Position numbers and translations under genes: made by a program. The notes beneath the pieces are model-generated. The model was not told the origin of the DNA, made no database searches, and saw nothing but the letters and a program-made list of their open reading frames with translations. Below are positions 13,018-26,137 of a DNA stretch of 64,000 nt, in pieces (position 1 is the stretch's first letter; the number at the start of each line of letters is the position of its first letter). This stretch comes from Dryas octopetala (taxonomy: Eukaryota; Streptophyta; Magnoliopsida; Rosales; Rosaceae): contig OY992833.1 in assembly GCA_963921425.1 (NCBI GenBank), positions 16,595,738 to 16,659,737 of the forward strand, read 5' to 3'.

Positions 13018-13433
13018 TTTTAGATATCGATATTTTTCGTTTGACAATCTATTTGTCCCAATATATTCTGTCAATTATCGGGTTATCCCATATAGAATAT
13101 ACATGGCAGATGCTGCAACTGGTTATTTTTCTCTTTCGTATCTCTAAATATTCCAATTCCTATCAAGAAAATTTTCAAATTATCCTTTTATCTTTTTACG
13201 GGTAATGATGATTAAATCCGCTTTCAAATTTGCCCTTGATTAAATAATCTACTTAATATTTTTAATTTTGAAAGAGTCCACTTATTATTTTAAAATGTTA
13301 AACCATATTACATTATAAAGTCATCCAGCATGTTTTACAAGGCCGATTGATTGGCTTGCTTCTTTTTTATATCTTTTTTTTTTTTTTCATTTTTTACTGT
13401 TTTGATTCCATACTAGACAACATGGTGTATTGT

Positions 13434-13682
13434 GGACAATGCTTGGGTCACTCCCAGGGGTACTTGCATTCGATAGTGCAAGCTCAAGATCAGAACTGTT
13501 CATTTATTTTATTTATTCGATAATAGTTATATAATCAAACGATTTTCGATTGAGTTGATTTTTTGCAGAATGATCTTTAATATGTGAACGTTTCTGATCC
13601 TGAGCCTGCACTACCAAACAAGCATTTTTGAGGGGTGGAGTGTATATGGAGGTCACCCCCAAGGGTGATCTAAGTATTGTCC
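13434..13682. mobile_element. Short inverted-repeat element with 9-bp target duplication (249 bp)
   Basis: The ends GGACAATGCTTGGGTCAC and (inverted) GGACAATACTTAGATCAC match at 15 of 18 bases. The inner parts 'GTGCAAGCTCAAGATCAGAA' and 'TTCTGATCCTGAGCCTGCAC' also pair. GTGTATTGT flanks both sides (13425-13433, 13683-13691). No coding capacity. Confidence 0.75.
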
Positions 13683-13691
13683 GTGTATTGT

Positions 13692-14290
13692 TCGGTATAG
13701 ATTACTATTTTTGAACTTAGGATTTAGAGTTTAGCTTTGAGTAAAGATGAAACGAAATAATTGTTTTGAAAGTTTTGCTTGATAGATTGGTTGACATACC
13801 TTTTTGTCAATTAATTTGTGCCCTTCTACGCTTTTCAATAAAGTTTGATAAATTGTAAGTGTCACAAAATAACATTATTGTAACTGTCACTCAATTAAAT
13901 AGGGTACTTTAAGTATAAACCTAAAATGAGAAATAAATTTAACCCATAGTCCAATCGGCCCAAAAATTAAGTAGAAGTCTAAACTGTCTACCGAGCACTC
14001 AGCAATTCCTATTGAGCTCTAAGCGATTCTTGCCGAGCACTCGACAAATGCATCTGCAACCTAATCCTGCATTTGCAACCTAAACATGTGCAGATGTAGA
14101 TGGAGGATGCATTTGTATCCGCCGAGCTCTCGGTAGCGTGTTTTTCCCCTCCGCACGTGCGTACACAGATAGATTAGACTTCAACTTAATTTTTTATTTC
14201 GCTAAGTTTTTGGTTAACAATCTTTCAAAAACTTGACTTGGGAGTAATTTATTATTAAATCTTTTAACTGACTAACATTAACTTATAAAT
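13692..14290. other. Intergenic, no feature recognised
   Basis: Unique-looking AT-rich DNA. The segment 14010-14140 repeats 'CCGAGC' and 'GCATTTGCAACCTAA'-like phrases a few times, without a clear period. No gene seen. Confidence 0.5.
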
Positions 14291-14606
14291 TAGGGTACAT
14301 GTGATTCCAAATGATTGTATTTTTGTTGTTTATGTTGGAATATTCATTTTTCACATCTATATGTAATATAAATACAAAAAGTATTTATAAATATCACTTT
14401 TATGCGATTTTAGAATTAAAATTGACCAAAGTATCCTAATGTTGGATTTAGGGTACATGTGATTCCAAATGATTGTATTTTTGTAGTTTATGTTGGAATA
14501 TTCATTTCTCACATCTATATGTAATATAAATACAAAAAGTATTTATAAATATCACTTTTACGCGATTTTAGAATTAAAACTGACCAAAATATTCTAATGT
14601 CGGATT
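14291..14606. repeat. Direct tandem duplication, 158-bp unit, two copies
   Basis: The copies start at 14291 and 14449 with TAGGGTACATGTGATTCC and run nearly identically through 'TTTAGAATTAAAA' and 'CTAATGT'. Only a few single-base differences are visible. The likely origin is a recent local duplication. Confidence 0.9.
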
Positions 14607-14638
14607 GTAACTGTCAAACAGTTTTATATTAAAAAAAA

Positions 14639-15970
14639 GAGTTAAATGTACTGTTGGTTCACTTACTTTCATGTTTTTCCCAAGTTAGTCTACGATCTTT
14701 TTTTTTTTTTTGGTACCAAATTGGCCCACTTTCTTTTCAATGTTTACCTATTTAGTCTATTTCATCAATTTTTAACAGTTTTCCGTCAAATTGGAGGGCA
14801 TAATAGACTTTTCATTCATTTTCCTTCTTTTCTTCTTCTTCTTCCTTCTTTCTTCTTATTTTTTCTTTATTCTTCTGCAACACACCCCCAACCACTTTTA
14901 TTATAGTTTTTTTTTTTAAAAATACTAGAAAGAAAAAAAGGGGTAAAAAGAAATAAAAAAACCAAAAAATCAAACCCACAATCCTCTCTCCTCCCCTTCC
15001 AAACCCGTGCCCAGGCCACCCCACCATCTTCAACCCTCTATCCACCATCAGAAACTCACCCCACCAGCCTCCCCTCCTGATCACCCACCTGCACCGGCTC
15101 CACCACCACACCCGGCCATTGACCCCTTTTTTCCTCTCTCCCTCTCTTTCTCTCTACCCCTCTGTTTTCCCCTCTCTCTCGATTCCTTTCTCTCTCTAGA
15201 TCTGCAAATCCATCTTTGTCTTCTTTGTTTGATAATTGTTGGTCTTTGAATTATCAAGTTGTTTGAATTGGATCTACAAATCAAACTTCACAATAACTTC
15301 ATGGTTTGTTGGATTAGTGGGTTTTTGAATTGGATATTTTTATTTGGTTTTGGTTTGTAGATTTAAAAGAAAAGGGAAGAGAGAGAGAGAGAGAAAGAGA
15401 TAGAGATATAAGAAAGGGAGAGAAGGAAAGGGGAAGAAGGGTTGTCGTCCGGTGTAGAGGCACCGACACGTTGACGCCGCAGGTGGTGCCTTTGTGGCCG
15501 GTGTAGATGGTGGTGGAAGGGAAGAGAAGCGAAGCGAAGAGAGATGGGGAAATAGAGGGAGAGAGAAAGAGAGGGGAGAGGGAAGATGGGGTCGTCGACT
15601 GTTGCAAAGGTGGGGAGGGTGGTCGGTGGGTTGCCGGGCAGTGGTGGTGGGGTTGGCCAATAGGGAGTGAGGGGGCTGTGTGAGGGGCTGCAGGTGGGTT
15701 TGGGGTTTGTTTTGGTGATTTTTTTAAATTTTTAATTTATTTTTTCTTTTTTAGTTTTAATATTTTTTAAATTAGAAATAGAATTAAAATTTTATTTAAT
15801 ATGAAAAAACCATTTTGTCCTTCTTTTTAACAGAATTTATAACAAAATTGACGGAATGAACCAAGTAGGTAAACGTCGAAAAGAAAGTGGACTAACTTGG
15901 TATACAAAAAAGATTGTGGACCAACTTGGGAAAGACGTGAAAGTAAATGGACCAACGGTGCATTTTGCTC
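14639..15970. mobile_element. Non-autonomous MULE-like element with CT/GC-rich interior (1332 bp)
   Basis: The arms (about 14639-14820 and 15800-15970) are reverse complements over roughly 170 bp with scattered mismatches. TAAAAAAAA flanks both ends (14630-14638 and 15971-15979), a 9-bp duplication, though low in complexity. The interior (14990-15700) is CT-rich then GC-rich, unlike the AT-rich surroundings, and could be captured DNA. Its open frames are low-complexity Pro/Ser/Leu strings and I recognise no protein in them. Confidence 0.8.
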
Positions 15971-15979
15971 TAAAAAAAA

Positions 15980-17690
15980 AACAACAAAACGTTGATCAAT
16001 TGGCTCAGCCCACTTAAAAGTACAGGTTATTGCAATAAAAGAAGAATGCTTATATTCCACTATTTTTACACCCTCTATTCAATTTTAAAAAATAGTGTGA
16101 ATAATGATAGTTTGATGAAATTTCTCGATTGTTGTGTTTATCTTGAGTCACTTGATTTACGCCGTCTATTATATTTTTTTACATCCCATATTATATTTTT
16201 TAAAATTTAATAAGGGGTTAAAAAAATAAGATAGGTAAGAAATTCTAACATAGAAATGAGAATATAAGCATTCAAAAAAAAAAAAAACAAAGTGTATAAT
16301 GGACTTTTTAAAAGTTTCTTTCCAGGCTATAGTTTAAAATAATAAATCAAATATAACATAAAAGGGTTGTCCTTTTTTCTTTTTTTAAATGAATAAAGTG
16401 GTTGTCCTTGCTCCTTATCCATCTCGAGCATCTCCTTTAGGTCTGTCATCTATTCCCCTTGAAGTAAACGACGAAAGTGGAGGGGACAGATTATATTCTT
16501 TTTTTTTTTTTTTTTTTTTTCTCAACCGGACAGATTATTATTCATGTAAATTGTAATTAATTGATGCTACATAGTACATACTAGCCTTAGCTATTCAAAT
16601 GATTAAGAGTCGTGGCAAAAAAAAAAAAAAAAAGATTAGGAGTCATAGATGCCCACACAAATTTAACAGTTAAACATTCTTTTACATGAAGGTATTAAGT
16701 TTTAATCATAATTCACATTCTCTTTCATCCTTGTCATAGAATCATATTTCTTTATTATAGTCTATCTAATATCATTAAAGTGTGTTTGGATGGAGAAAAT
16801 AAATTTTGAGTTTTATACTAATTTCTTTGTTTGAGTTTATATGATAAAAAAATTGTAAATTGAGTGTAGAAAAAATCTTTAGAAGTCATAAATCTCAACC
16901 AAAAATCCCACTAAAATAGGTGTTATTTCAAAAATCTCACCACTACATCGCAATCATTATTACTACCATTACCATTCATCCACTATTATTGTTGTCACTG
17001 TCATTATTATCACTTCCACGACCACGTTGTTGCTACCACCCCGAGCATCGTCACCACCATTACAACTGTCACCATCATCATTACTATTGTTGCCTTCATC
17101 GCTCACACCTCTATGATCGCTGCCAACGCTGCTACTATCACCATTAACACCACTTATTTTATAGATTAATATTTAAAAGGAATGCATAAATTTTAAATAA
17201 ATGAGCCCAACACCACTCACATTTTTGAATTCCATTATTTTGAAATTCTTTAGTATTTTAAAACTTCTTCATCAAAACACACTATTCTCCATTTTAGAGT
17301 GAAACCTAAGTTCAAATCCCACTATCAAAATTTTAAAAAAAGACAGCCTTCGTCATCTTAAAATGAGGTTATTGAAACTACAAATTTTTTTTTTTAAGTA
17401 GAACGAAAAAAACCAAAACTACAAATATTAAACTAATGAGAGCAAATGAAAAGAAAAACTACATTGAAAAGGAAAAAGAAAAAGAAATGACGCAAGCCAA
17501 ACTCCATCAAGCGACGTCATTAATTAGTGATTTGTTTTTTCGGCCTGTAGTTTAATTAATTTTATATATTGTGTGTACCGTGGCAAGTGCAAGTGTGCAA
17601 CCTGAGAGCTAATGCCAACGCAGAATTCGTTAATTGTACGGTCACGATTTCACACTACGTTTGCCTTCGGATAATCATAAGCCCAGATGA
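15980..17690. other. Intergenic, homopolymer-rich, no gene seen
   Basis: AT-rich with poly-A or poly-T runs near 16275, 16500 and 16615. The segment 16935-17150 is a degenerate CAC/CAT triplet-rich stretch; the open frame across it is low-complexity and not called as a gene. Confidence 0.5.
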
Positions 17691-17700
17691 CTTATTAGAT

Positions 17701-17891
17701 CAATAATGCTAGTTGTCCCACATTTTTTTTCCCACATTTGTATCCCACTTGATGTGTCATTACTTTATTGGAAGGGTATTTCCTTTTTCTTTTTTAGGTT
17801 TTATTTTTTAATTTGTAGTATCCAATGTATAAATGCCATGTAAGATGGTATGAAATTGTGGTATAAAAATGTGGTAAGTGTAGCATTACTG
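17701..17891. mobile_element. MITE upstream of the CBP60 gene (191 bp)
   Basis: The terminal inverted repeats begin CAATAATGCTA on the left and, read inverted, CAGTAATGCTA on the right; the match continues imperfectly to CCCACAT/ACCACAT. CTTATTAGAT is present directly on both sides (17691-17700 and 17892-17901). The element ends about 580 bp before the CBP60 start codon, inside its likely promoter. Confidence 0.75.
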
Positions 17892-18099
17892 CTTATTAGA
17901 TAGACCCAAATACAACGTAGACCACAGCTGCTCACACCGCAATGCAATAAACACTTTCTAACAACCAATGGGACAAAGCCACGTTTCACTTCATTCCAAA
18001 CATACAAACAACATGACTTCCCAAAGCGAGTCATCGTGGTCCGCGCAACACTGGATAATCGACACTCGAGCTTCAGCAGTCGCCAGAGTAGACTTAACA

Positions 18100-18474
18100 G
18101 GGACTTCCATTATTACAGGTTTTCGATTTTCTCGTTGTCTCTCTCCAAACAGAAATCTAAATTCTCTCAGCTTTCTCGCGCGTTTTTCTGAGAAGATTTT
18201 GAGAAAACCGACAGGAAATTTACAAACTCTCGGCACTGTTTAAGTTCGCTTGTTACTTGAAATTTCAGCAGAAATCGAGGTATTAGGGTTTGAATTTGAC
18301 CATTTTTTGTGGTGTTTGAGTTGGATTTTGTGAGTTTTTGTAGATAATTATATGTTTTTAGTGGTTAGCCCTTTTTTTTTTTTTGGGTTATAAGTTTTGG
18401 TAGTGAATTCATGGGTTTTTGCTGTTTTGGTTTGCTGCAGATCTGGAATCTAGGGTTCTGAAAAGTGGGTATAA
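18100..18474 (+). promoter_or_regulatory. Probable 5' leader of CBP60 with a leader intron (about 18280-18440)
   Basis: A CT-rich leader-like stretch is followed by 'GAAATCGAG' and GTATTAGGG, a plausible donor at 18280. A T-rich tract ends in TTTGCTGCAG, a good acceptor at 18439-18440, 34 bases before the ATG. Leader introns are common in plant genes of this kind. The transcription start and TATA box were not identified. This is inference without transcript data. Confidence 0.45.
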
Positions 18475-19623
18475 ATGCAGAGGCAGACTAGACTCATGGA
18501 GAGGACCAACTCTATGAGAGGGAAAAGGCAAATGGAAGGGGGAGAGGAGGAGCAGCCGGAGCGAAAGCGACCGGCTCTCGCTAGGTAATTGATTTCTTGT
18601 TGTTTTATTTCACTTTATTCTGCGAATTGTTTTGTTTGAATTATTTTTGTTGGTTAATTTGAATAATTAGTTGTGTAATTTGAGAATTGTAGAAGCAACC
18701 CTTCTAGTTTGAGTTGATATGGTTCTATGTAGACAATAAAGTTGTACTAATGCACGGCCCAAGTGTGCCTCGAGGAGTAGAGCAATGTGCTTCTGTTTGA
18801 GTAATTTACTTGTTGATTGTAAGTTGTTTTTTGTGTAAATGGTAAGTTATTTCCCAATTGCTACTTCAGAGCACCAGACCTGTTTATGACTTGCTTTGAA
18901 GAATATAAGAGTAACATATGGTCTTAGCTTTTTAGCCTATGTCATGAGCATAAGCACCACCACCAGCACCACCAGCACCACCAGCACCACCACATTCGAA
19001 TTGTTCTCATCTGATATTGTGTATTGAGCACTATCTCTTTTCTTCCAGTTTCACCAAATGACTCTCGTTGTTATTGTTGTGGTTCTTTTATAATTTATGA
19101 TATGGTAATTTTTTGTTTCAACTTCAAGATTATATATTTACACATGATTAGTTGCATTGTACTGTGTTGCTTGTATTGTTTCTTTAGGATGTTTCAAAGG
19201 CCCTAGGGAGTATGGAACAAAAGACACATAATACTATTAGCAATTTATATATCATAACTCATGAAATGTTTAGGTGGTGTTGTACAAAAACTAAAATTTA
19301 GGGGTTCCCAAAAATTCCCAAACCCAAATAATAAATTTGGAAATCTTATTTGTGGTTTCTGTATGGTTTATCTAGATTTCTTAATGGATATACTAATCGA
19401 GTACTTCATTACCAATTCCCAGAGATTAAAAGCTTTGAATTTCTATGTGAATCAATGGGCCACTTAAATGGATTGTCGCATTTAAAGTTTCAATATGTTT
19501 TTGTCATGTGCTTTATATTCCATTGAATATATATTTGCAGTGTAATTGTAGAAGCTCTCAAGGTGGACAGTCTGCAGAGGCTATGCTCGTCATTGGAACC
19601 TATTCTTCGCAGAGTTGTAAGTT

Positions 19624-19669
<46 letters not shown>

Positions 19670-20856
19670 CCTCCCCTTCCCTTCCTTGATGTGGGGTTTC
19701 ATCTGCTATCTCGTGGGATCAAGTACTTATCTAGATTCTTGTAGGAGTCAATTATCATATTAGCTATATTAGAATTTTCATTTCTTGGATGCATGTCAAT
19801 TCTATTGCATAAAGCGGACTGATTGTGAGGAAGTTTTGTATTGACTTATGCGTACCTGAGAAATATTTTATGTATTCTTGCTTTTCTACTGAGGGAAACT
19901 CCCCCAGTCCCCCTACTTGTGTCTAGTACCTTTTTTATGTGATAAGTTTTTTCAAAACTTTTCATAGAGTTAATGGTTTCATTACTGGTTATTCAATATA
20001 GATTTGGGCTAATATAGTTGAACTAATTAAAAGATATTATAAACTATACTCATATTTTCACTGGTGAGATTGAAAAAGTTATTAACATACTCAATGAAGA
20101 GTTGATTATTGTTTGTTGAAATAGCCAGTACCTTTTTAGGCCTGTGCATTTTGATGTCTAGATTTTTTCTTAAACTGAATTGGATAAACATCTAATTGTT
20201 TGTTGAAGAAGACAATAGCCTTGGTATTGTTATGTGGTTGATATCTAGAATATTTTAACTGAATCTGCTAAACATCTAATTCTTCAGACATCGCAGTTCC
20301 TTTGAATGTTTATGTGGATATTGCTGATTTTTTTGCACTGAACTTCATCCCCTAATTCTCTTTCTGTGGGTAACTCGTCTGACACTGAATCTATCACGTC
20401 CCAAAATTGGGGTTGATGAGTAAGAGAGGATTATCATGCTCAATCCAGGGGTTGGTGACAATGTAAAGAAAAATAACTGGAAAAATAATAGGGGTTGGTG
20501 ATTAAGACGATTCTTGGGCATTCTATCAAGCATATAAGCTTTCTTAAAAATGAAGAATTTGCCAACCATGTAACATAGTATATTTTAGTTGTAGTAAAAA
20601 AACATAATATCTTATAGTTTATGATTCATCTGTCTCTGTCCTTGAATCCTTGATCTGTAGCTCTTCTGCTTATTCTTTTTCCCCTTACTGGTTAATGGCT
20701 TAACAGGTCAGTGAGGAAGTGGAACGTGCTCTGGCTAAGTTAGGCCCTACGAGACTTAATGGAAGGTAAAAAATTTCTTTATGATATATTTGTTTCTATC
20801 ATGTATGAAATTATTTATTGCTTTACTGCATATGTTGTGTGTGTGTGCTTAGTCAT

Positions 20857-20916
<60 letters not shown>

Positions 20917-23900
20917 AAGAAGAAACAAAATTGTCACTGAAAAAAGATGAAGAGCACAAGATGGTATAAGGGCGACAGTAGTCCACCCATGCTAACAGTA
21001 CCATATTGAACGAAACACAACAACACATCAAAGAAGAAAAAAATTCAGTTCTAAACAACACTCTTGTAATAGCTAAAACGTGAGCTTCTGAACATTCGTT
21101 CAGAAACCGTTGAAACCAAAGCCCATATACTTCTCCAAAAGTTATGTTCTCATTCACTGTTTTTTTTTCTTGTCTTTTTTGTTGGTTTGCACTAAAATCT
21201 ACTTATAAATTGGGTTATTAACATCAGAAAAGTTGCAATTCATGAATATTGGAGTCTTTCCCAATGTTTGATTCCATGGCTTACTTGGGTTGTTTTCCTG
21301 TTTGAAATTTTGAATAGATTATTTATTAACTTTCAGCTATTTTAGTTGAACCAACTATCTCCTTTTAATTCTTGACTGACATATGCATAATTTTAGTTTA
21401 TTATACATAAAATAACTTCACAGGATTGATTATTTATAATTCTTATAGGATTCATCTGTTTTTACTATGGCAGTTGTTTACTTAATTTAGTACTTATTTG
21501 TAAGAAGCATGCCTGGGGTTTCAATGATAATCACTTGCCTTATACTTTAATTTATGGTCATATTATTATTTTATGCTGGTACGCTCATATATTAAATCAT
21601 TGTAGATGCTGAAGGCTCTTGGGTTTTTCAAGTTTTCAAAATATCATTTTGCCATCTTTTTGGGTTTCTTTGGTTATATAAATTTTGCTAGATTTCTAGT
21701 TCATCTATATAATATCTGAATCTGCTAAAAAAAAAAAAAAAAAAAAATCTGAAAGGAAAATGTTGCAAAAAGGATAATAATGATGATTTTTAATTTAAGA
21801 TCTTTCATATCAATGTTCGATGACAGCATAATGATCACCCCCATGAACTATCTTAACAAAAGAAAAAAAAATCAGCATGAGCTATATGTTCACCCCTATG
21901 GTAGTGAAATATTTTTCTGACATTTGAGATTTTCAGGTCTTCACCAAAATGAATTTAAGGTCCAAATGGAGGAAACTTGCAGCTAGATTTAAGTCTTCTT
22001 TAAAAAAAAAAATTTCACCACCATGAACTATATATTCACCCCTGCTGTGGAAATATTTTTCTGAAATTTGAGATTTCAGGTCTTCGCCAAAACGAATTGA
22101 AGGTCCAAATGGAGGAAACTTGCAGCTAGAGTTTAAGTCCAATTTGTCCCTTCCCATTTTCACAGGAGGGAAAGTTGAAGGCGAGCAGGGTGCTGCAATT
22201 CATGTTGTTTTGGTTGATACAAACACTCGCCGGGTTGTGACATCTGGACCTGAATCCACTGTAAAACTAGATGTTGTTGTGCTTGAAGGTGATTTCAACA
22301 ATGAAGAAGAGGAAGGCTGGACTCAAGAAGAATTTGATGGCCATGTGGTGAAAGAGCGTGAAGGGAAGAGACCTCTGTTGACTGGGGACCTGCAAGTGAC
22401 ACTCAAAGAAGGGGTAGGAACAATAGGGGAACTGACTTTTACAGATAACTCAAGCTGGATACGAAGCAGGAAGTTCAGGCTTGGATTGAAAGTTGCTTCG
22501 GGCCATTGTGAGGGCATGCGCATACGTGAAGCTAAAACAGAAGCTTTTACTGTTAAAGATCACAGAGGGGAATGTAGGTTCATGCTCTTGTCATATATAT
22601 TCTTTTCGTATCTGTGCTAGTACACTGTTGTTGATTTGTTTTTTTCTTTGATCTTGAAAGTGTACAAGAAACACTACCCACCAGCATTAAATGATGAAGT
22701 ATGGAGATTGGAGAAGATCGGCAAGGATGGGGCATTCCATAAGAGGTTAACTCATGCAGGAATATACACAGTTGAACAGTTTCTTCAGCTTGTGGTCCGA
22801 GACCCTCAAAAATTGCGGAATGTAAGTGTAGGACTTGGTTTGAGTTGTAAGCACACACACACGCGTACACTCACAAGTCACAATATCGAAATTTTGTACC
22901 TTCCAGATGTTTTATGTTTTCTTTCTCTGCTGTTTATAGATCCTTGGAAGTGGTATGTCAAATAAGATGTGGGATGCTCTGTTAGAACATGCAAAGACTT
23001 GTGGCCTGAGTGGGAAGCTTTATGTTTATTATCCTGAAGATACAAGAAATGTTGGTGTTGTTTTCAACAACATCTATGAGCTGAGTGGCCTCATTGCAGG
23101 GGAGCAGTATTACTCTGCTGATGCTCTTTCTGACAGCCAGAAGGTGGATATAAACCTTTTTTTTTGTTTTTGTTTTTTATTGAATTATGGTCTCAGGGTT
23201 ACATTTTTTTGAATTTTTTTTTTTTTCAGTTGTTATTTTGGTTTACATTTTTCAATAGCAAATAGTTTTCACTGTCCATCAAGGACTTACATTTGACAGG
23301 TGTGAGTTCTGGAAGAGTTCTTATAGAAAAGTTAGTTTAATGGAAGAGTTGAAACAGACACCAAGGAGCACTAACAATTAATGTTAGGGTGTGCTCTTTT
23401 AAATGTTATATATCTTTGTTCCTTCTGGAAGAGTTGTAATCTCTGTTGTTGTTGCTTTGGATTGCATTTGTCAATAGAAAATAGTTTTTGTTGTCCTACA
23501 AGGGTGTGCTCTTTTAAGCGTTATATATTTCTGTTCCTTATGTAATCTTCTTTTGTTAAGTAGATTATCACTCTGATCTTGTTTGTTGGTTAAAACAGTT
23601 TGTTCCCTTTCTTTTCTTCTTTCATGAAGAATTCATCCCCCTAGCACCATAGTTAGGTTTCATTTCTTCAATCGGGGGCAGTTGAAGGTCCTAGAGTTCC
23701 AGAGACTACATTCAATTTTAATCTTCTCTGGTGAATGCTTGTCAATGGGAAGGTCAATACATGAAATTTTTACAATGCTTATGTTCTTGCAGGTCTATGT
23801 AGATACGCTGGTGAAGAAAGCATATGACAATTGGAATCAAGTTATTGAGTATGATGGCAAGTCACTTATGAACTTCAAGCAAAATAAGAGGTCAACTGCA

Positions 23901-25316
23901 ACCCGAAATGAATTTCAGATGGGCCCAGTCAGTTACTCTAGTGCTTCAGATCAACTGCAATTAACTCGCTTGGAAAATTCCGTTCCCTCTGAGCAGCCTC
24001 CTCCTCCATTGGATCCGGCCCTACAAATTGGAGGTATTTCTGCCTGCATAAGTATTCCTCTTTTCTTTTCTAAAGCTCAAATGCATGAATTACATTTTTT
24101 TTTTTTTTTTTTGAAGTACCAGTTATATCAGCTAAGAAAAGTCTAATCCCCACTACTTAAGGTTGGCCTCGTAAACTTTATCTATGAAAGTGATTATGTT
24201 TAGTCTGAACAGGAATGACTAATCAATAAAGATAAGCTGGAAGAGTGAAAGGGTCCTTGTGTGGGGGAAATATATAAAGTGCAGGATCTATAATTAGTGC
24301 TAGGTTTAAAGAACACAACTTGGAATCTTGAAGGTAGGGAATGTAAAAGCCTCCAAAAATGAACTTAAAAATGCATCGACACTTACAGCTAATCAGCATC
24401 CTTAGTAGTTCACCTTGGTCACTACACTTTCATAGAAAGGTAAAGCAAAATGCTACCTTGAGGTTTTCCTTGTGGCCATATTAAGGAATTAAGAAGATGA
24501 AGACTATAAACTCCACAATTCTTGGAGCAAATGTTCAGTACTCTTGGAGTATTTTTCAGAGGCCATTTGTTATGATTGAAGTTGGGTAAGTGCAGATTGC
24601 TGATTGATCCTTCTCTCTTGGAATAAAGAAGATGAAACAGTGGCTGCTCTAATTGATTGGAGAACTTAATTATTTCCCATAAATGACCTAGGGTCTACAA
24701 ATTTTTTTTAGTGAATATTTTTCCTTGAAATACCCCAATCATCCAAGGCTGCAAAGTTTTAAAAGTGATGGTCTGTATAACTACGTAAAATTTGTATGCC
24801 TCTTTAGAAGTATGAAATTGAAAGAATTTTCTGTATATTATTCTTCTCTCAAGGAGGTTGTATTTATAGGAACAATGAAATGACAGATAAGACAACTATA
24901 AAGTCTATAATCAATTTACACAATTAAAGCATAATGTAATGCCTAAGTATTAGCAATTACGCAAAATTAATACTAATCAATCTACAATATTGAAGCCTAA
25001 GTATGTAATTGCATAAAATTAGGACATACAATTGAAAGGAACTAAATTGGTCGGCGGGGCCAATTATAATGTATCTTTACAATGGCAAGCGTAAGTTTGT
25101 AATCAAGAATGCCATTGGATTATAAATGAACTTTTATGGTTACACCATCTGCTCTATACACTGGTGGAATTTTTATGAAAAAGCCTTGTGCTTATTATTG
25201 TTAATATTTTTTTTAAAGTTGAGCATCTTTCTTTTCCTCTTTCTAAGTTATTTATCTTTCTTTTTCTATTCCAACTGTAAATATGTGGCATTGGGCTGCT
25301 AAGCTCGATACCCACT

Positions 25317-25402
<86 letters not shown>

Positions 25403-26137
25403 CCTCCCTCCCTCTCCCTCTCTCTTTCACACACACACACACACACACGTGTGAATGCATGTATTGACATACTGTGCCATCCAATGAAGATGTTCTTCAG
25501 CCACTGATGTTTGAAAACTAGACAGGGTGCAAATTATGATTCTCTTTTGATTTATTTTTGTCCTCTTCCAGCGTATAATGAAAGTGTGCCAAGATACTCG
25601 TCCCAGCCACAAATTGTAAATTCAAATGCTCGTACCCAGTTTGATGGCACCTCATTTTCACTAGATGACCAATTGATCAGCAATTCTCATCAGGCAAGCA
25701 TGAGAAATGATGTCAATGCTGTTGGGCTGGCCCTTGGTCCTCCACAATCATCTACATCAGGATTTCAGACTCTCAATTCTTCTGGCCAGCCTTCTACTCT
25801 TAATCCTTTAGATGACTGGGTAAACAACCGAGAAAAGGGTGTTGACTTCTTCTCAGAGGAAGATATTCGCATTAGAAGTCATGAGATGCTTGAAAATGAA
25901 GATATGCAGCACTTGCTCAGAATCTTCAGTATGGGAGGCCATGCCTCCATGGATGATGGGTATGAATTCCCATCATACATTCCATCACCAATGCCTAACT
26001 TTGACGAAGATCGCACCCGTCCTGGCAAAGCTGTTGTGGGGTGGCTGAAAATTAAGGCAGCAATGAGGTGGGGTTTCTTTGTTAGGAAGAAAGCAGCTGA
26101 GAGACGGGCACAGATTGTGGAGTTAGATGATGAATAG
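18475..26137 (+). CDS. CBP60B: Calmodulin-binding protein 60 family, CBP60B-like (8 coding exons)
   Basis: Exons: 18475-18584, 19541-19616, 20707-20765, 22080-22573, 22661-22821, 22940-23143, 23793-24033, 25572-26137. All junctions are GT-AG and join in frame to 636 aa, a normal CBP60 length. Landmarks: a basic N terminus with KRPA just before the first junction; the conserved CBP60 core from about residue 62 to 370, including [28 protein letters not shown] and [16 protein letters not shown]; a low-complexity acidic/Ser region; and at 598-627 a basic amphipathic stretch [20 protein letters not shown], the probable C-terminal calmodulin-binding site. In Arabidopsis these are nuclear Ca2+/calmodulin-linked transcription regulators, and CBP60B acts in immunity and salicylate gene control. 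The gene order next to BIO3-BIO1 supports the B-type assignment. Confidence 0.93.
18955..18991. repeat. CACCAG/CACCAC hexanucleotide repeat in CBP60 intron 1
   Basis: About six units of CACCAG or CACCAC run in a row inside the first coding intron. Likely length-polymorphic; no function inferred. Confidence 0.85.
19625..19664. repeat. (CT)n microsatellite right after the CBP60 exon 2 donor
   Basis: About 20 CT dinucleotides start 8 bases after the GT donor at 19617. The open frames over it are low-complexity Ser-Leu and are not genes. Confidence 0.95.
20860..20917. repeat. Compound (TC)n(CA)n microsatellite in CBP60 intron 3
   Basis: A TC run changes directly to a CA run near 20892. Confidence 0.95.
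21875..22140 (+). repeat. 143-bp tandem duplication copying the start of CBP60 exon 4 (decoy acceptor at 21936)
   Basis: The sequence 22020-22140, covering the end of intron 3 and the first 60 bases of exon 4, occurs in a diverged copy at 21875-21995. The copy keeps an acceptor-like TTTTCAG, followed by GTCTTCACCAAAATGA, where the real exon has GTCTTCGCCAAAACGA. In the reading phase used by the gene, the copy meets a TGA at 21950-21952. It also lacks two bases near 21989. It is therefore a decoy or dead exon copy, not a coding exon. Confidence 0.85.
23230..23560. repeat. Diverged direct repeats in CBP60 intron 6
   Basis: 'TCAATAGCAAATAGTTTT' near 23255 recurs as 'TCAATAGAAAATAGTTTT' near 23474. 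'GTGTGCTCTTTTAA' near 23389 recurs near 23504. This is an old, imperfect duplication in the intron. Confidence 0.55.
25321..25448. repeat. Long (TC)n(CA)n microsatellite in CBP60 intron 7
   Basis: Nearly 80 bases of TC are followed by CCCT-type units and a CA run to about 25448. The largest simple repeat in the window. Open frames across it on both strands are artefacts. Confidence 0.95.

Noticed and set aside
15007-15660. Pro/Ser/Leu-rich open frames on both strands
   Set aside because: Low-complexity translation of CT-rich DNA inside a MULE-like element.
16920-17147. His/Tyr-rich 75-codon open frame
   Set aside because: Translation of a degenerate CAC/CAT repeat.
19490-19763. Ser-Leu or Arg-Glu frames over a CT repeat
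   Set aside because: A microsatellite next to CBP60 exon 2; only the exon itself is coding.
25252-25612. Arg-Glu and Ser-Leu frames near 25.3 kb
   Set aside because: The (TC)n(CA)n microsatellite in CBP60 intron 7.
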